In this document: in pieces, positions 15,479 through 24,768 of the stretch
How positions within the stretch are numbered: position 1 is the first letter of the stretch
How the letters are laid out: each line of letters opens with the position of its first letter
Source of the DNA: Arthrobacter sp. Leaf234
GTDB taxonomy: Bacteria; Actinomycetota; Actinomycetes; Actinomycetales; Micrococcaceae
Reading direction: 5' to 3'
Assembly (NCBI RefSeq): GCF_001422665.1
Contig: NZ_LMLU01000001.1
Location: forward strand, 664,797 to 728,796
Length of the DNA stretch: 64,000 bases
Notes under the pieces: model-generated
Database searches by the model: none
Told to the model about the DNA's origin: nothing
What the model saw: only the letters and a program-made list of their open reading frames with translations
Made by a program: the position numbers and the translations under genes

Positions 15479-15742
15479 ATGACAACCATCGATCACGGGC
15501 GGAGCCTGCGCACCAGCGGCCCCACCTCTCATCTCCTCGACACGGGCGAATCACCCTCCTGCCCCCGGTGCCACACCGACGACTACCTGATCTTCGAGGA
15601 GTTCGTCCCGGCTCGGCAGGCCGACCACTCCACGGACCTGCTTCCGGCGAGTGCCAGCTACAGCTGCTCAGAGTGCGGTACTTTCAACGCCCATACGGTG
15701 CCGACGTCGTGGCGCCCGCCCCAGTGGTTCTGGTACAGCTGA
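15479..15742 (+). CDS. Small zinc-ribbon protein, unknown function
   Basis: 87 residues with two CxxC knuckles, CPRC at about 24-27 and CSEC at about 60-63, that would bind one zinc ion. The end is aromatic (WRPPQWFWYS). No family is recognised; such proteins are often accessory to transcription or translation. The ATG at 15479 is preceded by AAAGG with 8-base spacing; a GTG nine bases upstream is possible. The 60 bases before it are strikingly AT-rich for this genome (TATATTCTAGGTATAAGT at 15408-15425), which suggests a strong or specially regulated promoter. Confidence 0.65.
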   Translation: MTTIDHGRSLRTSGPTSHLLDTGESPSCPRCHTDDYLIFEEFVPARQADHSTDLLPASASYSCSECGTFNAHTVPTSWRPPQWFWYS

Positions 15743-15841
15743 CGCTTCCGCAGTGCACGGCTGTCCGGTCGGGCTGACCGGCCCGAGCGGAGACCCACGG
15801 CTCCTGTCCACTATCTGCGCGCCGTGGCCGACACGCCTTAT

Positions 15842-15872
15842 TTGACCCTGCCGCTGCGTCAACTCCTACCGT
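15842..15872 (+). promoter_or_regulatory. MerR-type promoter with 19-bp spacer
   Basis: TTGACC (15842-15847) and TACCGT (15867-15872) are separated by 19 bp, the overlong spacing typical of MerR-activated promoters. The spacer region carries the dyad TTGAC...GTCAA. It lies about 50 bp before the TipA-type regulator, so autoactivation is likely. Confidence 0.55.
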
Positions 15873-15920
15873 TGTACCCACCGGTGCCCCTGAGCGCCGG
15901 AGGTACGAGGAAGGAGCGGC

Positions 15921-16685
15921 ATGGACTACCCCATCACGGTCGTCGCGCGGCTGGCGGGCACCACCAGCAGGACGCTGCGCCACTACGGCGTGGTGGGCCT
16001 GCTCGAGGCGACACGCATCGGGGCGAACGGGTACCGGTACTACGACTCCGCTGCCCTGCTGCGGCTCCAGCGCATCCTGCTGCTGCGCACCCTGGGGCTG
16101 TCCCTGCCGGCGATCCGCGCCATCGTCGACGACGAACCGGGCGGCAGCCCGGCATCGGCCCTGCGCGCACACCTCGATCATCTCCGCAGCGAGCAGCGCC
16201 GGCTCGACCAGCAGATCAACGCGGTCCTCACCACGGTGGAGGCCCTCGAACGAGGAGAAGAACCGATGCCCGAGACCATGTTCGACGGATTCGACCACAC
16301 CCGCCACGAACGGGAGGTGACGGAGCGATGGGGCGAGGACGCCTACGCGCAGGGCGACTCCTGGTGGCGGGGCAGGAGCGAGGAGGAACGGCGCGCCTTC
16401 CAGGACGAGGTGGCGGACCTCAACGCCGCCTGGACGGCCGCCGCGTCGACGGGGGTGTCGGCCGGCAGCGCGGAGGCCGGCCGGCTGGCCGGCCTGCACA
16501 TCGCCTGGCTCTCGACCGTGCCGGGCGTCCCCCGCGATGACGAGGGCCGGTTGTCCTCCGACTATCTCCTCGGGCTCGGCGAGATGTACGTCGCCGACCC
16601 GCGCTTCGCCGCGAACTACGGCGGACCGGGCGGCGCCGAGTTCGTCCGGGCGTCGCTGGAGGCATGGCTGGCACGCCGGCCCTGA
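15921..16685 (+). CDS. MerR family regulator with TipAS antibiotic-recognition domain
   Basis: 254 residues. The MerR helix-turn-helix is at 1-70 (ITVVARLAGTTSRTLRHYGVVGLLEATRIGANGYRYYD) and is followed by a dimerisation coiled coil (about 75-115). The TipAS-type helical domain fills 120-254 (HEREVTERWGEDAYAQGDSWW..., DPRFAANYGGPGGAEFVRASLEAWL). TipA proteins bind thiopeptide-like antibiotics and activate multidrug tolerance genes. AGGAAGG precedes the ATG. It converges with the GGDEF gene. That a thiopeptide-sensor-like regulator lies 7 kb from a thiopeptide-type domain gene may be chance. Confidence 0.9.
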   Translation: MDYPITVVARLAGTTSRTLRHYGVVGLLEATRIGANGYRYYDSAALLRLQRILLLRTLGLSLPAIRAIVDDEPGGSPASALRAHLDHLRSEQRRLDQQINAVLTTVEALERGEEPMPETMFDGFDHTRHEREVTERWGEDAYAQGDSWWRGRSEEERRAFQDEVADLNAAWTAAASTGVSAGSAEAGRLAGLHIAWLSTVPGVPRDDEGRLSSDYLLGLGEMYVADPRFAANYGGPGGAEFVRASLEAWLARRP

Positions 16686-16797
16686 GACCGGCCCGCACGG
16701 TCCGCACCCGCCCGGCCGGATCGCCCGATCGGCCCGTGCGGTCCGTGCCCGGCCGGCCCTGCACGGCCTGCATTCTCTGTGGATCCAGGGGTGGCTA

Positions 16798-18357
16798 CTA
16801 GGGTCCGACGGCCCGGTCCCGTCCCGTGCGCTTGGCACGGTAGAGGTTGAGGTCCGCTTCCCGGAGGAGGGCGGACGACGTCGTGCCCGGTACGCACCCC
16901 GCGAAGCCGAGGCTCGCGGTGAGGTGGAGCCCGCGGTGGATGTGGGGCCATCGTAGATGGCGGACAGCGGACAGGACGGCGTCCGCCACATCCTGCGGGT
17001 CCGCGTGCTGCTTGAGGACCAGCAGGAACTCCTCGCCGCCGATGCGCGCGACGTCCCGGACGCCGTGGCATTCCTGCAGGCACTCGGCGACCGACACGAG
17101 GACGTCGTCCCCGGCAGCGTGGCCGAAGCGGTCGTTGACCTGTTTGAAGTGGTCGAGGTCCACGATGGCCAGGGACCCGGTCCAGGCGCCGCCGGTCTGC
17201 CATGACCGCACGACGTCGGACAGGGAGTCCTCGACCCAGCGCCGGTTGCGCACCTTGGTGAGGGGATCGACGGCGACGGCGGCTTCTGCCTGTTCCGCCC
17301 TGACGATCGCCTCGGTGAGGTTCTGGGCCGCGAACAGGTGGTCCACCTGGGAGCGCCGGGCCTCGAGCCAGCGGGTCCGGGAGGCGCTGTGGAACGCGCG
17401 GTGGAGTTCGTAGGCGAGTGTGAAGTCACCCTGGGTCGCCGCGACGGCGGCGCGTTCCTCGAGGACGGACGCCGCGATCTCCTCGAGCTCGTGCAGGGTC
17501 GTGAGGGCCTCTGCCTCGTCGAGGGCGCGGACAGCGAGGTCCAGCTCGCCGAGCCCGTGGTGGATCTGCGCGAGGAGGAGCCTCCGGCTCGCGCGGAGCT
17601 CAGGCTGCGATCCCGGGGTGACGTCCATGCCGTACCGCTCGAGCACCACCGACGCGTCCTCCGGCCGGCCGGCCGCGAGGTGCCCGCGGATGAGGACATC
17701 GCTGAACTCGCTCTCGAGGTGCGGTGCGGCGGCGACCACCTCGTCGAGGATCTCGGTCCACAGGGATGCCTCCTCCGGCAGCGCCTCGTCCATGGCGGCG
17801 TGGAACGCGTTGGAGGCGAGCTGGGCCTTCAGCTCGTGGTCGGCCAGCCGCTCCGCGAGCACCAGGGCTCGCCGGGTCACGTCGAAGCCGTGCTGCGGCA
17901 GGCCCGCGGCGAACAGGCCGACCGCCTGCCGGGTGAGCAGCTTCGCGCGGAGGCGTGGCAGCTCGGTTCCGTCGAGCAGCGTCACGGCGATCGTGGCGTG
18001 CTCCGCGCCGGCGCCCGAGAGGCCCGCCATGAGGTCCGTCATCGCGAGGAGGGCATGACAGCGGCTGGCGAGCCGGGTGTCGCCCTGCTCGGTCGCCCAG
18101 CCGAGGATGCGCGCACCGCGAGCCCGGGCGTCGCGCGCGCCCTCGGTCCGGGTCAGGGCGTCGAGTGCGGTGACCTCGGCCCACAGGGCGACGTCGGTGC
18201 GGCCGAACTCCTCCGCGGCCGCCTTGATCACGGCCGCGTCGATCATCGCCTGCGGCAGGTCGGTGCTGATCTCCACCGCCTCCAGCCCCACGATGAGGTC
18301 CCGCTCCTGCGCGAGGCGCAGCGAGCCGCTCTCCGTCACGACGTCCTCATTCAGCAT
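16798..18357 (-). CDS. Soluble diguanylate cyclase with helical-repeat sensor
   Basis: 519 residues. About 20-350 is a TPR-like all-helical repeat region with no membrane segment. The GGDEF domain is at about 362-515: it opens with DPLTKVRNRR, has DLDHFKQVNDRFGHAAGDD for metal and GTP, and the signature GGEEF at 440-444, so it should make cyclic di-GMP. The RxxD inhibitory site that normally sits five residues before the signature is missing (HGVRDVARI). GGGAG precedes the ATG at 18357; a longer frame to 18438 lacks one. The ligand or partner sensed by the repeats is unknown. Confidence 0.88.
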   Translation of the reverse strand: MLNEDVVTESGSLRLAQERDLIVGLEAVEISTDLPQAMIDAAVIKAAAEEFGRTDVALWAEVTALDALTRTEGARDARARGARILGWATEQGDTRLASRCHALLAMTDLMAGLSGAGAEHATIAVTLLDGTELPRLRAKLLTRQAVGLFAAGLPQHGFDVTRRALVLAERLADHELKAQLASNAFHAAMDEALPEEASLWTEILDEVVAAAPHLESEFSDVLIRGHLAAGRPEDASVVLERYGMDVTPGSQPELRASRRLLLAQIHHGLGELDLAVRALDEAEALTTLHELEEIAASVLEERAAVAATQGDFTLAYELHRAFHSASRTRWLEARRSQVDHLFAAQNLTEAIVRAEQAEAAVAVDPLTKVRNRRWVEDSLSDVVRSWQTGGAWTGSLAIVDLDHFKQVNDRFGHAAGDDVLVSVAECLQECHGVRDVARIGGEEFLLVLKQHADPQDVADAVLSAVRHLRWPHIHRGLHLTASLGFAGCVPGTTSSALLREADLNLYRAKRTGRDRAVGP

Positions 18358-18572
18358 GTGCACTCCCAGTGGTCGAGACAGCGCTGTCCGACGTACTGCT
18401 GGGGTGAGACCGGGGTGTGCGCTGGCGTGCCGATGCAACCGGCACCACCAGTGTGCCGCCTCGGAGCGACAGCCTCAAGGGGGTGCCGCTCCTCCTATGC
18501 TGGAGGGGAGACGTCCGGAGCGTCCCCGCCGACCGGCGGAAGGGACGGCTGGGGCAGATGCGGGAGGGCACG

Positions 18573-19418
18573 GTGGCGACGACGGACAGCAGCGCGGGCC
18601 TGCGGGGCCGTGCGAGCCGCGCGGCCGACGCCGTCGAGCACGTCTCCGACACGCGTGTCCTCGACGTGGCGGCGCGGCTCGGATTCGGAGCGCTCGCGGT
18701 CGTGCACATCCTGATCGGCCTGATCGCCCTGCGGATCGCCTTCGGGGGGAACGGGGAGGCCGAACCGACGGGTGCGCTGGAGGAGGTCGCGGAAGGGCCC
18801 GCAGGGACGGCGCTGATGTGGATCTGTGCCGTCGGCTGCGCGGGCCTGGCGCTCTGGCAGTTCAGCGAAGCAACCCTCCGCGCACGCCACCTCCCGCGGA
18901 AGCAGCGCATCGGCAAGCTCATCTCGTCCGGGTCGCTCGTCATCATCTACGGGTCGATGGCGGCGACCTTCGCGCGGTTCGCCCTCGGCGACGGGCCGGA
19001 CTCCTCCGAGTCCACGGTCGACTTCACCAGGGCCCTGCTGGCCTCGGCGTTCGGTGTGCTGCTCGTGTTCCTGACCGCGGGCATCATCCTCGGCATCGGC
19101 GTCCACTTCGTGGTGAAGGGGGTGCGCAGGAACTTCCGCCCGGAACTCAGGTCCTTCGAGGACACGGCCCACGGCCGCATCATCGAGGTGGTCGGGGTTG
19201 TGGGGCACGTCGCCAAGGGCCTCGCGCTCCTCCTGGTGGGCGGCCTGTTCGTGATCGCCGGCCTGGTCCGCGATGCCCAGGAGTCGACGGGGCTGGACGG
19301 CAGCCTCAAGGCCCTGCAGCACCACCCGCTCGGTACGTACGTCCTGACCGCCGTCGCCCTGGGCCTCATCTGCTACGGCGCGTTCGCCGTGATCCGCTCC
19401 GTCTTCGGGCGCATGTGA
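18573..19418 (+). CDS. DUF1206 family membrane protein
   Basis: 281 residues with six predicted membrane helices, arranged as three repeats of the DUF1206 pair (ARLGFGALAVVHILIGLIALRIAFG ..., GSLVIIYGSMAATFARFALG ..., VGHVAKGLALLLVGGLFVIAGLV ...). The function of the family is unknown. The GTG at 18573 has GGGAGGG five bases ahead and is preferred to the ATG at 18558 or longer frames. It is divergent from the diguanylate cyclase gene. Confidence 0.87.
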   Translation: MATTDSSAGLRGRASRAADAVEHVSDTRVLDVAARLGFGALAVVHILIGLIALRIAFGGNGEAEPTGALEEVAEGPAGTALMWICAVGCAGLALWQFSEATLRARHLPRKQRIGKLISSGSLVIIYGSMAATFARFALGDGPDSSESTVDFTRALLASAFGVLLVFLTAGIILGIGVHFVVKGVRRNFRPELRSFEDTAHGRIIEVVGVVGHVAKGLALLLVGGLFVIAGLVRDAQESTGLDGSLKALQHHPLGTYVLTAVALGLICYGAFAVIRSVFGRM

Positions 19419-19434
19419 CGGGCGTGGTGCGGCA

Positions 19435-19818
19435 ATGGTGAGGTCGGCAGGGCCGGCACACGAGCCCAGGTCCTGCCGCTCCTGCGGACGCCGCATCGAG
19501 TGGCGGAAGAAGTGGGAGCGGAACTGGGAGGACGTCGCGTACTGCAGCGACGCGTGCCGGTCCCGTAAGGTCCGCGCCATCGACACGGCGCTGGAGGAGT
19601 GGCTGCTCGGGCGGCTCGGCGCCGGAGCACGCGGCTCGGGGGTCGACCCGGCCGACGCCGCAGCGGCCCTCGGCGGACATGGTGTGTCGCTGCACGAGCC
19701 GGCACGGAACGCCGCCCGCAGGCTCGCCGCCCGCGGACTCGCGGAGATGGTGCAGCGCGGCGTCGTCGTCGATCCCTCGACGGCGAAGGGCCCCGTCACA
19801 CTGCGCCGACCCCGCTGA
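19435..19818 (+). CDS. DUF2256/DUF3253 domain protein
   Basis: 127 residues. The N-terminal 45 residues form a DUF2256-type zinc motif (CRSCGRRIEWRKKWERNWEDVAYCSDACRSRK), with two CxxC/CxxxC pairs. The rest (IDTALEEWLLGRLGAGA ... PVTLRRPR) is a DUF3253 winged-helix-like domain. The fusion is common in Actinobacteria and Proteobacteria; its function is not known, though a nucleic-acid-binding role is plausible. It starts 16 bases after the DUF1206 gene and probably shares its transcript. Confidence 0.85.
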   Translation: MVRSAGPAHEPRSCRSCGRRIEWRKKWERNWEDVAYCSDACRSRKVRAIDTALEEWLLGRLGAGARGSGVDPADAAAALGGHGVSLHEPARNAARRLAARGLAEMVQRGVVVDPSTAKGPVTLRRPR

Positions 19819-19943
19819 TCGCGCCGCACTGCGGGCAGGTGTCCCGCCATCGTCGGCGCTCCACGCCAAGACCTGCCGTCGCCCGGACCATCCATCGTCC
19901 GGACCGGCCGCACAGACGTCGTCAGGGCGTTCGCCCGCGGACG

Positions 19944-21401
19944 TCAGGCCTGCTGGGGCACGGTCGTCCGTGCCCCGCTGCGTGCAGGCTCGTACCGGAC
20001 CGTGTCCGCCGCGGCGTACGCCGCTCGCCGGATGCTCCCGAGACCGGGGCCGCTCTCCAGGATGCCGGCCGCCCGCGCCTGGACCAGGATGTTCCCGAGG
20101 GCTGTCGCCTCCACGGGACCGGCGAGGACCGGCAGGCCCGTGCGGTCCGCCGTCAGTTGGCAGAGGAGGGCGTTCTGCGATCCGCCGCCGACCACGTGGA
20201 TGACGTCGATGGTGTGTCCCGAGAGGCGTGCCGCGTCCCGGAGGGTGCGCGCGTAGGCGTCGGCGAGGCTGTCCATGATGCACCGCACCACCGACTCCCG
20301 GGTCGGGAGATCGCCGGCCGCACGGCGGATGCGGCCGGGCATCCCGTCCGGCGCGAGGAAATCCGTGGACTCGGCGTCGATCATGGGCCCGCCCGCCGGG
20401 AGCGTCGCGGCAGCCGAGAGCAGGGTCGGCAGATCGGGGGACGGCCCTTCGACGGCCCACTCCCGCAGGCACTCCTGGAGGAGCCACAGCCCGCCCGTGT
20501 TGCGGAGGTAGCGGATGGTCCCGTCCACACCCCGCTCGTTGGTGAAGTTCGCGGCGCGGCTCGCGGCCGTGAGGATCGGCGCGTCGAGTTCGACGCCCAC
20601 GAGCGACCAGGTGCCGGAGGAGATGTAGGCGAAGCCCGGCCCGGTGGCAGGGACGGCGGCGACCGCGGAGGCGGTGTCATGGGAGCCGACGGCGACGACG
20701 GCCGTCTCCTCGGGCAGTCCGGTGGCGAGAGCGACCTCGGGCAGCAGTTGCCCGATGACGGCTCCGGGTTCCACGAGCGGGGGGAACAGGTCACCGGGGA
20801 GACCGAGCTCGTCGAGGAGATCCTCGGCCCAGGTACCCGTCCGCGCATCGAGCAGGCCCGTGGTGGACGCGTTGGTCGCCTCGGTGCGGCGCTCGCCGGT
20901 GAGCCGGTAGGCGAGCAGGTCCGGGATCAGGAGGGCCTGCACGCCGTCGAGCGACCGCTCGGCGGCGAGCTGGTAGACCGTGGTGAAGGGCAGGAACTGC
21001 AGCCCGGTCCGGTCGTAGAGGGTCTCCGGTGGAAGCGTGCGGTGGACGACGTCGACGGTCGCCCGGGTCCGCGTGTCGCGGTAGCTGAAGGGCAGGTGCC
21101 GCAGGATCCCGCCGTCGTCGACCAAGCCGTAGTCCACGGCCCAGGTGTCGATGCCGATGCCGGCGATCCGCAGACCCGACTCCGCTGCGGCGGAGGCCGC
21201 CAGGCGCAGCCCCACCACCACCTCGGCGAAGAGGGCATCGATGTCCCACCGCAGCGCGCCGCCGAGGAACTGCGCGCCGTTGGGGAAGCGGTGGACCGTC
21301 GTGAGGCGGGGGCTGCCCCCGGAGACGCTGCCGAGGATCACGCGGCCGGAGGAGGCCCCGATGTCGACCGCAGCGAACACGGGTGCTGGAGGGGCGCCCA
21401 T
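19944..21401 (-). CDS. rhaB: Rhamnulokinase
   Basis: 485-residue FGGY carbohydrate kinase that phosphorylates L-rhamnulose at O1 with ATP. The N-terminal phosphate loop is VFAAVDIGASSGRVILG, substrate residues lie in GIDTWAVDYGLVDDGG at about 87-102, and the ATP domain has VAVGSHDTASAV and HVVGGGSQNALLCQLTADRTG. It is the last gene of the isomerase-aldolase-kinase operon and starts one base from the aldolase stop. The product is cleaved by the aldolase encoded just upstream. Confidence 0.94.
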   Translation of the reverse strand: MGAPPAPVFAAVDIGASSGRVILGSVSGGSPRLTTVHRFPNGAQFLGGALRWDIDALFAEVVVGLRLAASAAAESGLRIAGIGIDTWAVDYGLVDDGGILRHLPFSYRDTRTRATVDVVHRTLPPETLYDRTGLQFLPFTTVYQLAAERSLDGVQALLIPDLLAYRLTGERRTEATNASTTGLLDARTGTWAEDLLDELGLPGDLFPPLVEPGAVIGQLLPEVALATGLPEETAVVAVGSHDTASAVAAVPATGPGFAYISSGTWSLVGVELDAPILTAASRAANFTNERGVDGTIRYLRNTGGLWLLQECLREWAVEGPSPDLPTLLSAAATLPAGGPMIDAESTDFLAPDGMPGRIRRAAGDLPTRESVVRCIMDSLADAYARTLRDAARLSGHTIDVIHVVGGGSQNALLCQLTADRTGLPVLAGPVEATALGNILVQARAAGILESGPGLGSIRRAAYAAADTVRYEPARSGARTTVPQQA

Positions 21402-21402
21402 G

Positions 21403-23490
21403 TCAGCGCAGGAAGGCGGCGGCGACGCCCGCGTCCACGGGGATGTGCAACCCGGTGGTGTGCGAGAGCTCGTCGGAGGTCAGGACGGCGACGGCGTTCG
21501 CGACGTTCTCGGGCAGCACCTCGCGCTTGAGAAGGGTGCGCTGGGCGTAGTACTCGCCGAGCTTCTCCTCGTCCACGCCGTACACCGCGGCGCGCTTGGC
21601 GCCCCAGCCGCCGGCGAAGATCCCGGAGCCACGGACCACCCCGTCGGGGTTGATGCCGTTGACGCGCACGCCGTACTCGCCGAGTTCGGCGGCGAGGAGG
21701 CGTACCTGGTGCGCCTGGTCTGCCTTCGTGGCGCTGTAGGCGATGTTGTTGGGGCCCGCGAACACGGAGTTCTTGGAGGAGATGTAGATGATGTCCCCGC
21801 CCATGTCCTGCTCGATCAGCACCTTCGCGGCCGCCTGCGACATGAGGAACGAGCCCTTCGCCATGACGTCGTGCTGCAGGTCCCAGTCCTTCTCGGTGGT
21901 CTCCAGGAGCGGCTTGGAGATGGAGAGCCCGGCGTTGTTGACCACGAGGTCCAGCCCGCCGAAGGCCAGCACGGCGGCCTGCACGGCACGGAGCACCTGG
22001 GCGGGGTCGGTGACGTCGGCCTGGACGCCGATGGCGACGTCCGGCCCACCGAGATCCTGGGCGACACTGCTCGCGCTGTCGATGTTCAGGTCCGCGATGA
22101 CCACGCACGCGCCCTCGGCCGCCAGACGGGTGGCGATGGCCCTGCCGATGCCCGACGCCGCTCCCGTCACCAGGGCGATGCGCCCGGCGTGGGACTTCGG
22201 CTTCGGCATCCGCGCGAGCTTGGCCTCCTCGAGCGACCAGTACTCGATCCGGAACTTCTCGCTCTCCTCGATGGGCGCGTAGGTGGAGACGGCCTCGGCA
22301 CCACGCATCACGTTGATGGCGTTGAGGTAGAACTCCCCTGCGACGCGGGCGGTCTGCTTGTTGGCGCCGAAGGAGAACATGCCGACGCCGGGGACGAGCA
22401 CGATCGCCGGATCGGCCCCGCGCATGGGGGGTGAGTCCGGCGTCGCGTGCCGGTCGTAGTACGCGGCGTAGTCGGTCCGGTACTCGGTGTGCAGTTCACG
22501 CAGGCGCAGCAGGCAGCTCTCGACGTCGGCGTCGGCCGGGAGGTCGAGGACGAGCGGCTTGACCTTGGTGCGCAGGAAGTGGTCGGGGCAACTGGTGCCG
22601 AGTGCGCCGAGGCGCGGGTGCCCGCTGGAGGCGAGGAATTCCAGCACCCGCGGATCATCCGTGAAGTGGCCGACCTGCGCCCTGTCGGTGGAGGCGAGGC
22701 CGCGGATGGTCGGGGCGAGGGCGGCGGCCCTGGCCCGGCGCTCGTCCTCCGGCAGCGGGCCGTAACCCTCCAGGGCAGGCCCGAAGGGCTCGGGGGTCCC
22801 GTGCTCGGCGATGTACCGCTCGGCGGTCTCGATGATCCACAGGGAGTTCGCCTCGGCCTCGGCGGAGGTGTCTCCCCAGGCCGTGATGCCGTGGCCCCCG
22901 AGGATGGTGCCGATCGCCTCGGGGTGGGCGTCCTTGATGGCGGCGATGTCGAGCCCGAGCTGGAAGCCGGGACGGCGCCAGGGGACCCAGAGGACCTTCG
23001 GTCCGAAGATCGCGGTGGTCAGGGCCTCGCCGTCCGCCGACGTCGCGATCGCGATCCCCGCATCGGGGTGCAGGTGGTCCACGTGCGCCGCATCCACGAG
23101 GCCGTGCATGGCGGTGTCGATGGACGGCGCCGCACCGCCCTTGCCGTGGAGGGTGTAGTCGAAGGCCGCCACCATCTCGTCCTCGCGCTCGACGCCGGGA
23201 TAGACCCCCTGCAGCGCGCGCATCCGATCGAGGCGGAGGACGGCGAGGCCGGCCGCCTTCAGCGTCCCCAGGTCACCGCCGGAGCCCTTGACCCAGAGCA
23301 GCTCGACGTCCTCGCCCGTCACGGGGTCGGTGCCCACACCTTTCGCCGAGGTGTTGCCGCCGGCGTAGTTCGTGGTGCGCTTGTCCGAGCCCAGGCGGTT
23401 GGAGCGCTCGATGAGCTCCTGCACGGTCCGATTGACCGTCGGGTTCGTGGTGGCGTCGGTCGCGGGCCCTGTCGTCGTCGTCACTGTCAT
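21403..23490 (-). CDS. rhaE: Bifunctional rhamnulose-1-phosphate aldolase / lactaldehyde dehydrogenase
   Basis: 695 residues made of two enzymes. Residues about 10-400 are a class II (zinc) aldolase; NYAGGNTSAKG, the metal histidines in HLHPDAGIAIA and GGHGITAWG are visible. Residues about 428-695 are a short-chain dehydrogenase with RIALVTGAASGIGRA and the catalytic Tyr and Lys in AYSATKADQAH. It splits L-rhamnulose-1-phosphate to DHAP and L-lactaldehyde and oxidises the latter to lactate. The ATG at 23490 overlaps the isomerase stop (ATGA), indicating coupling; a frame running far upstream through the isomerase is a shadow. Close relatives are described as RhaEW or RhaD-AldA fusions. Confidence 0.93.
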   Translation of the reverse strand: MTVTTTTGPATDATTNPTVNRTVQELIERSNRLGSDKRTTNYAGGNTSAKGVGTDPVTGEDVELLWVKGSGGDLGTLKAAGLAVLRLDRMRALQGVYPGVEREDEMVAAFDYTLHGKGGAAPSIDTAMHGLVDAAHVDHLHPDAGIAIATSADGEALTTAIFGPKVLWVPWRRPGFQLGLDIAAIKDAHPEAIGTILGGHGITAWGDTSAEAEANSLWIIETAERYIAEHGTPEPFGPALEGYGPLPEDERRARAAALAPTIRGLASTDRAQVGHFTDDPRVLEFLASSGHPRLGALGTSCPDHFLRTKVKPLVLDLPADADVESCLLRLRELHTEYRTDYAAYYDRHATPDSPPMRGADPAIVLVPGVGMFSFGANKQTARVAGEFYLNAINVMRGAEAVSTYAPIEESEKFRIEYWSLEEAKLARMPKPKSHAGRIALVTGAASGIGRAIATRLAAEGACVVIADLNIDSASSVAQDLGGPDVAIGVQADVTDPAQVLRAVQAAVLAFGGLDLVVNNAGLSISKPLLETTEKDWDLQHDVMAKGSFLMSQAAAKVLIEQDMGGDIIYISSKNSVFAGPNNIAYSATKADQAHQVRLLAAELGEYGVRVNGINPDGVVRGSGIFAGGWGAKRAAVYGVDEEKLGEYYAQRTLLKREVLPENVANAVAVLTSDELSHTTGLHIPVDAGVAAAFLR

Positions 23491-24653
23491 GCTCCCCATC
23501 CGGCCTGCTGGCCGCCCTGTCGCTCGCTGTTGATCCGGTCCTGGTAGCCGCTGGCGCGGTAGGCCTCCATCGGATCGGCCGGAAGGCCCTTCGACGCACG
23601 CCACTGCGCGAGTCCGGGCCGGACGTCGGTGTAGAAGGCATCCATCAGGATGGCGTTGGCACCCAGCACGTCGCCGGATTCCTGCGCGGCGGTCAGCGCG
23701 GCGCGGTCGATCAGCAGGGCCCGCGCCGTCATCTCCTGCACGTTGAGCACGGAGCGGATCTGGCCGGGGATCTTCTCCTCCAGGTTGTGGCACTGGTCGA
23801 GCATGAGGGCGATCCCGCTCTCGGGCGAGAGGCCGCCGCCGCGGACCACCTCGGCCATGATGCGGAACAGCTGGAACGGGTCCGCGGCTCCCACGATCAG
23901 GTCGTCGTCCGCATAGAAGCGCGAGTTGAAGTCGAAGGAGCCGAGCTTCCCGAGCCGGATGAGCTGGGCGACGATGAACTCGATGTTGGTCCCGGGAGCG
24001 TGGTGGCCGGTATCGAGGCAGACGAGGGCCTTCTCTCCGAGCTGCAGGCAGTGGGCGTAGGAGGTGCCCCAGTCGGGGACGTCCGTGTGGTAGAACGCCG
24101 GCTCGAAGAACTTGTACTCGAGGACCAGGCGCTGGTCCTCGCCGAGCCGGTCGTAGACCTTCCGCAGCGAGTCCTGCAGCCAGTCCTGCCGGGAGCGCAT
24201 GTCGGCCTGGCCGGGGTAGTTGGAGCCGTCCGCGAGCCAGATCTTCAGGTCGCGGGAGCCGGTGACGTCCATGACCTCGATGCACTCGTACATGTGGTCG
24301 ATCGCCTTGTTCCGCACCGCCGCGTCGCTGTGCGTGAGGCTGCCGAACTTGTAGTCGTCGTCCTGGAAGGTGTTGCTGTTGATGGTGCCGATGCGCATGC
24401 CGTGATCGGCCGCGTAGGAGGCGAGGACGCCGTAGTCGTCCACCCTGTCCCAGGGGATGTGCAGGGCGACGCTGGGCGCCAGGCCCGTGAGCCGGTGGAC
24501 CGTGCCCGCGTCGGCGATCTTCTCCTGCACCGTGCGCGGCGTCCCGGGGGTCGCGAAGACCCTGAAACGCGTCCCTGAGTTTCCGTAGGCCCAGGACGGG
24601 ACCTCGATCGCGAGCTGGTCCAGCTCCGCGGTGATGTCGTCGATGACAGTCAT
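23487..24653 (-). CDS. rhaI: L-rhamnose isomerase
   Basis: 388 residues, of the Pseudomonas stutzeri-type isomerase clade rather than the E. coli RhaA type. It converts L-rhamnose to L-rhamnulose with Mn/Co. Metal ligands fall in KFFEPAFYHTDVPDWGTSY, CLDTGHHAPGTNIE and FDFNSRFYADDD. GGAGAGA precedes the ATG at 24653. It heads the catabolic operon, which runs isomerase, aldolase fusion, kinase. A LacI-type operator stands about 115 bp upstream, next to the divergent repressor gene. Confidence 0.95.
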   Translation of the reverse strand: MTVIDDITAELDQLAIEVPSWAYGNSGTRFRVFATPGTPRTVQEKIADAGTVHRLTGLAPSVALHIPWDRVDDYGVLASYAADHGMRIGTINSNTFQDDDYKFGSLTHSDAAVRNKAIDHMYECIEVMDVTGSRDLKIWLADGSNYPGQADMRSRQDWLQDSLRKVYDRLGEDQRLVLEYKFFEPAFYHTDVPDWGTSYAHCLQLGEKALVCLDTGHHAPGTNIEFIVAQLIRLGKLGSFDFNSRFYADDDLIVGAADPFQLFRIMAEVVRGGGLSPESGIALMLDQCHNLEEKIPGQIRSVLNVQEMTARALLIDRAALTAAQESGDVLGANAILMDAFYTDVRPGLAQWRASKGLPADPMEAYRASGYQDRINSERQGGQQAGWGA

Positions 24654-24768
24654 GTACTCTCTCCAGCGTGTGGCGGCCGGCTGCTCCATCACAGACCGGA
24701 CAGCGATTTCTCGGGGATCTTCCACGCCCGGGGACGGCTCGGGAGGAGAAGCAGAAGTGCCGTGCCGT

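Noticed and set aside
15921-16685. TipA-type regulator considered as part of the peptide cassette
   Set aside because: It lies 7 kb away with many unrelated genes and a terminator in between; the thiopeptide connection is only by domain names.
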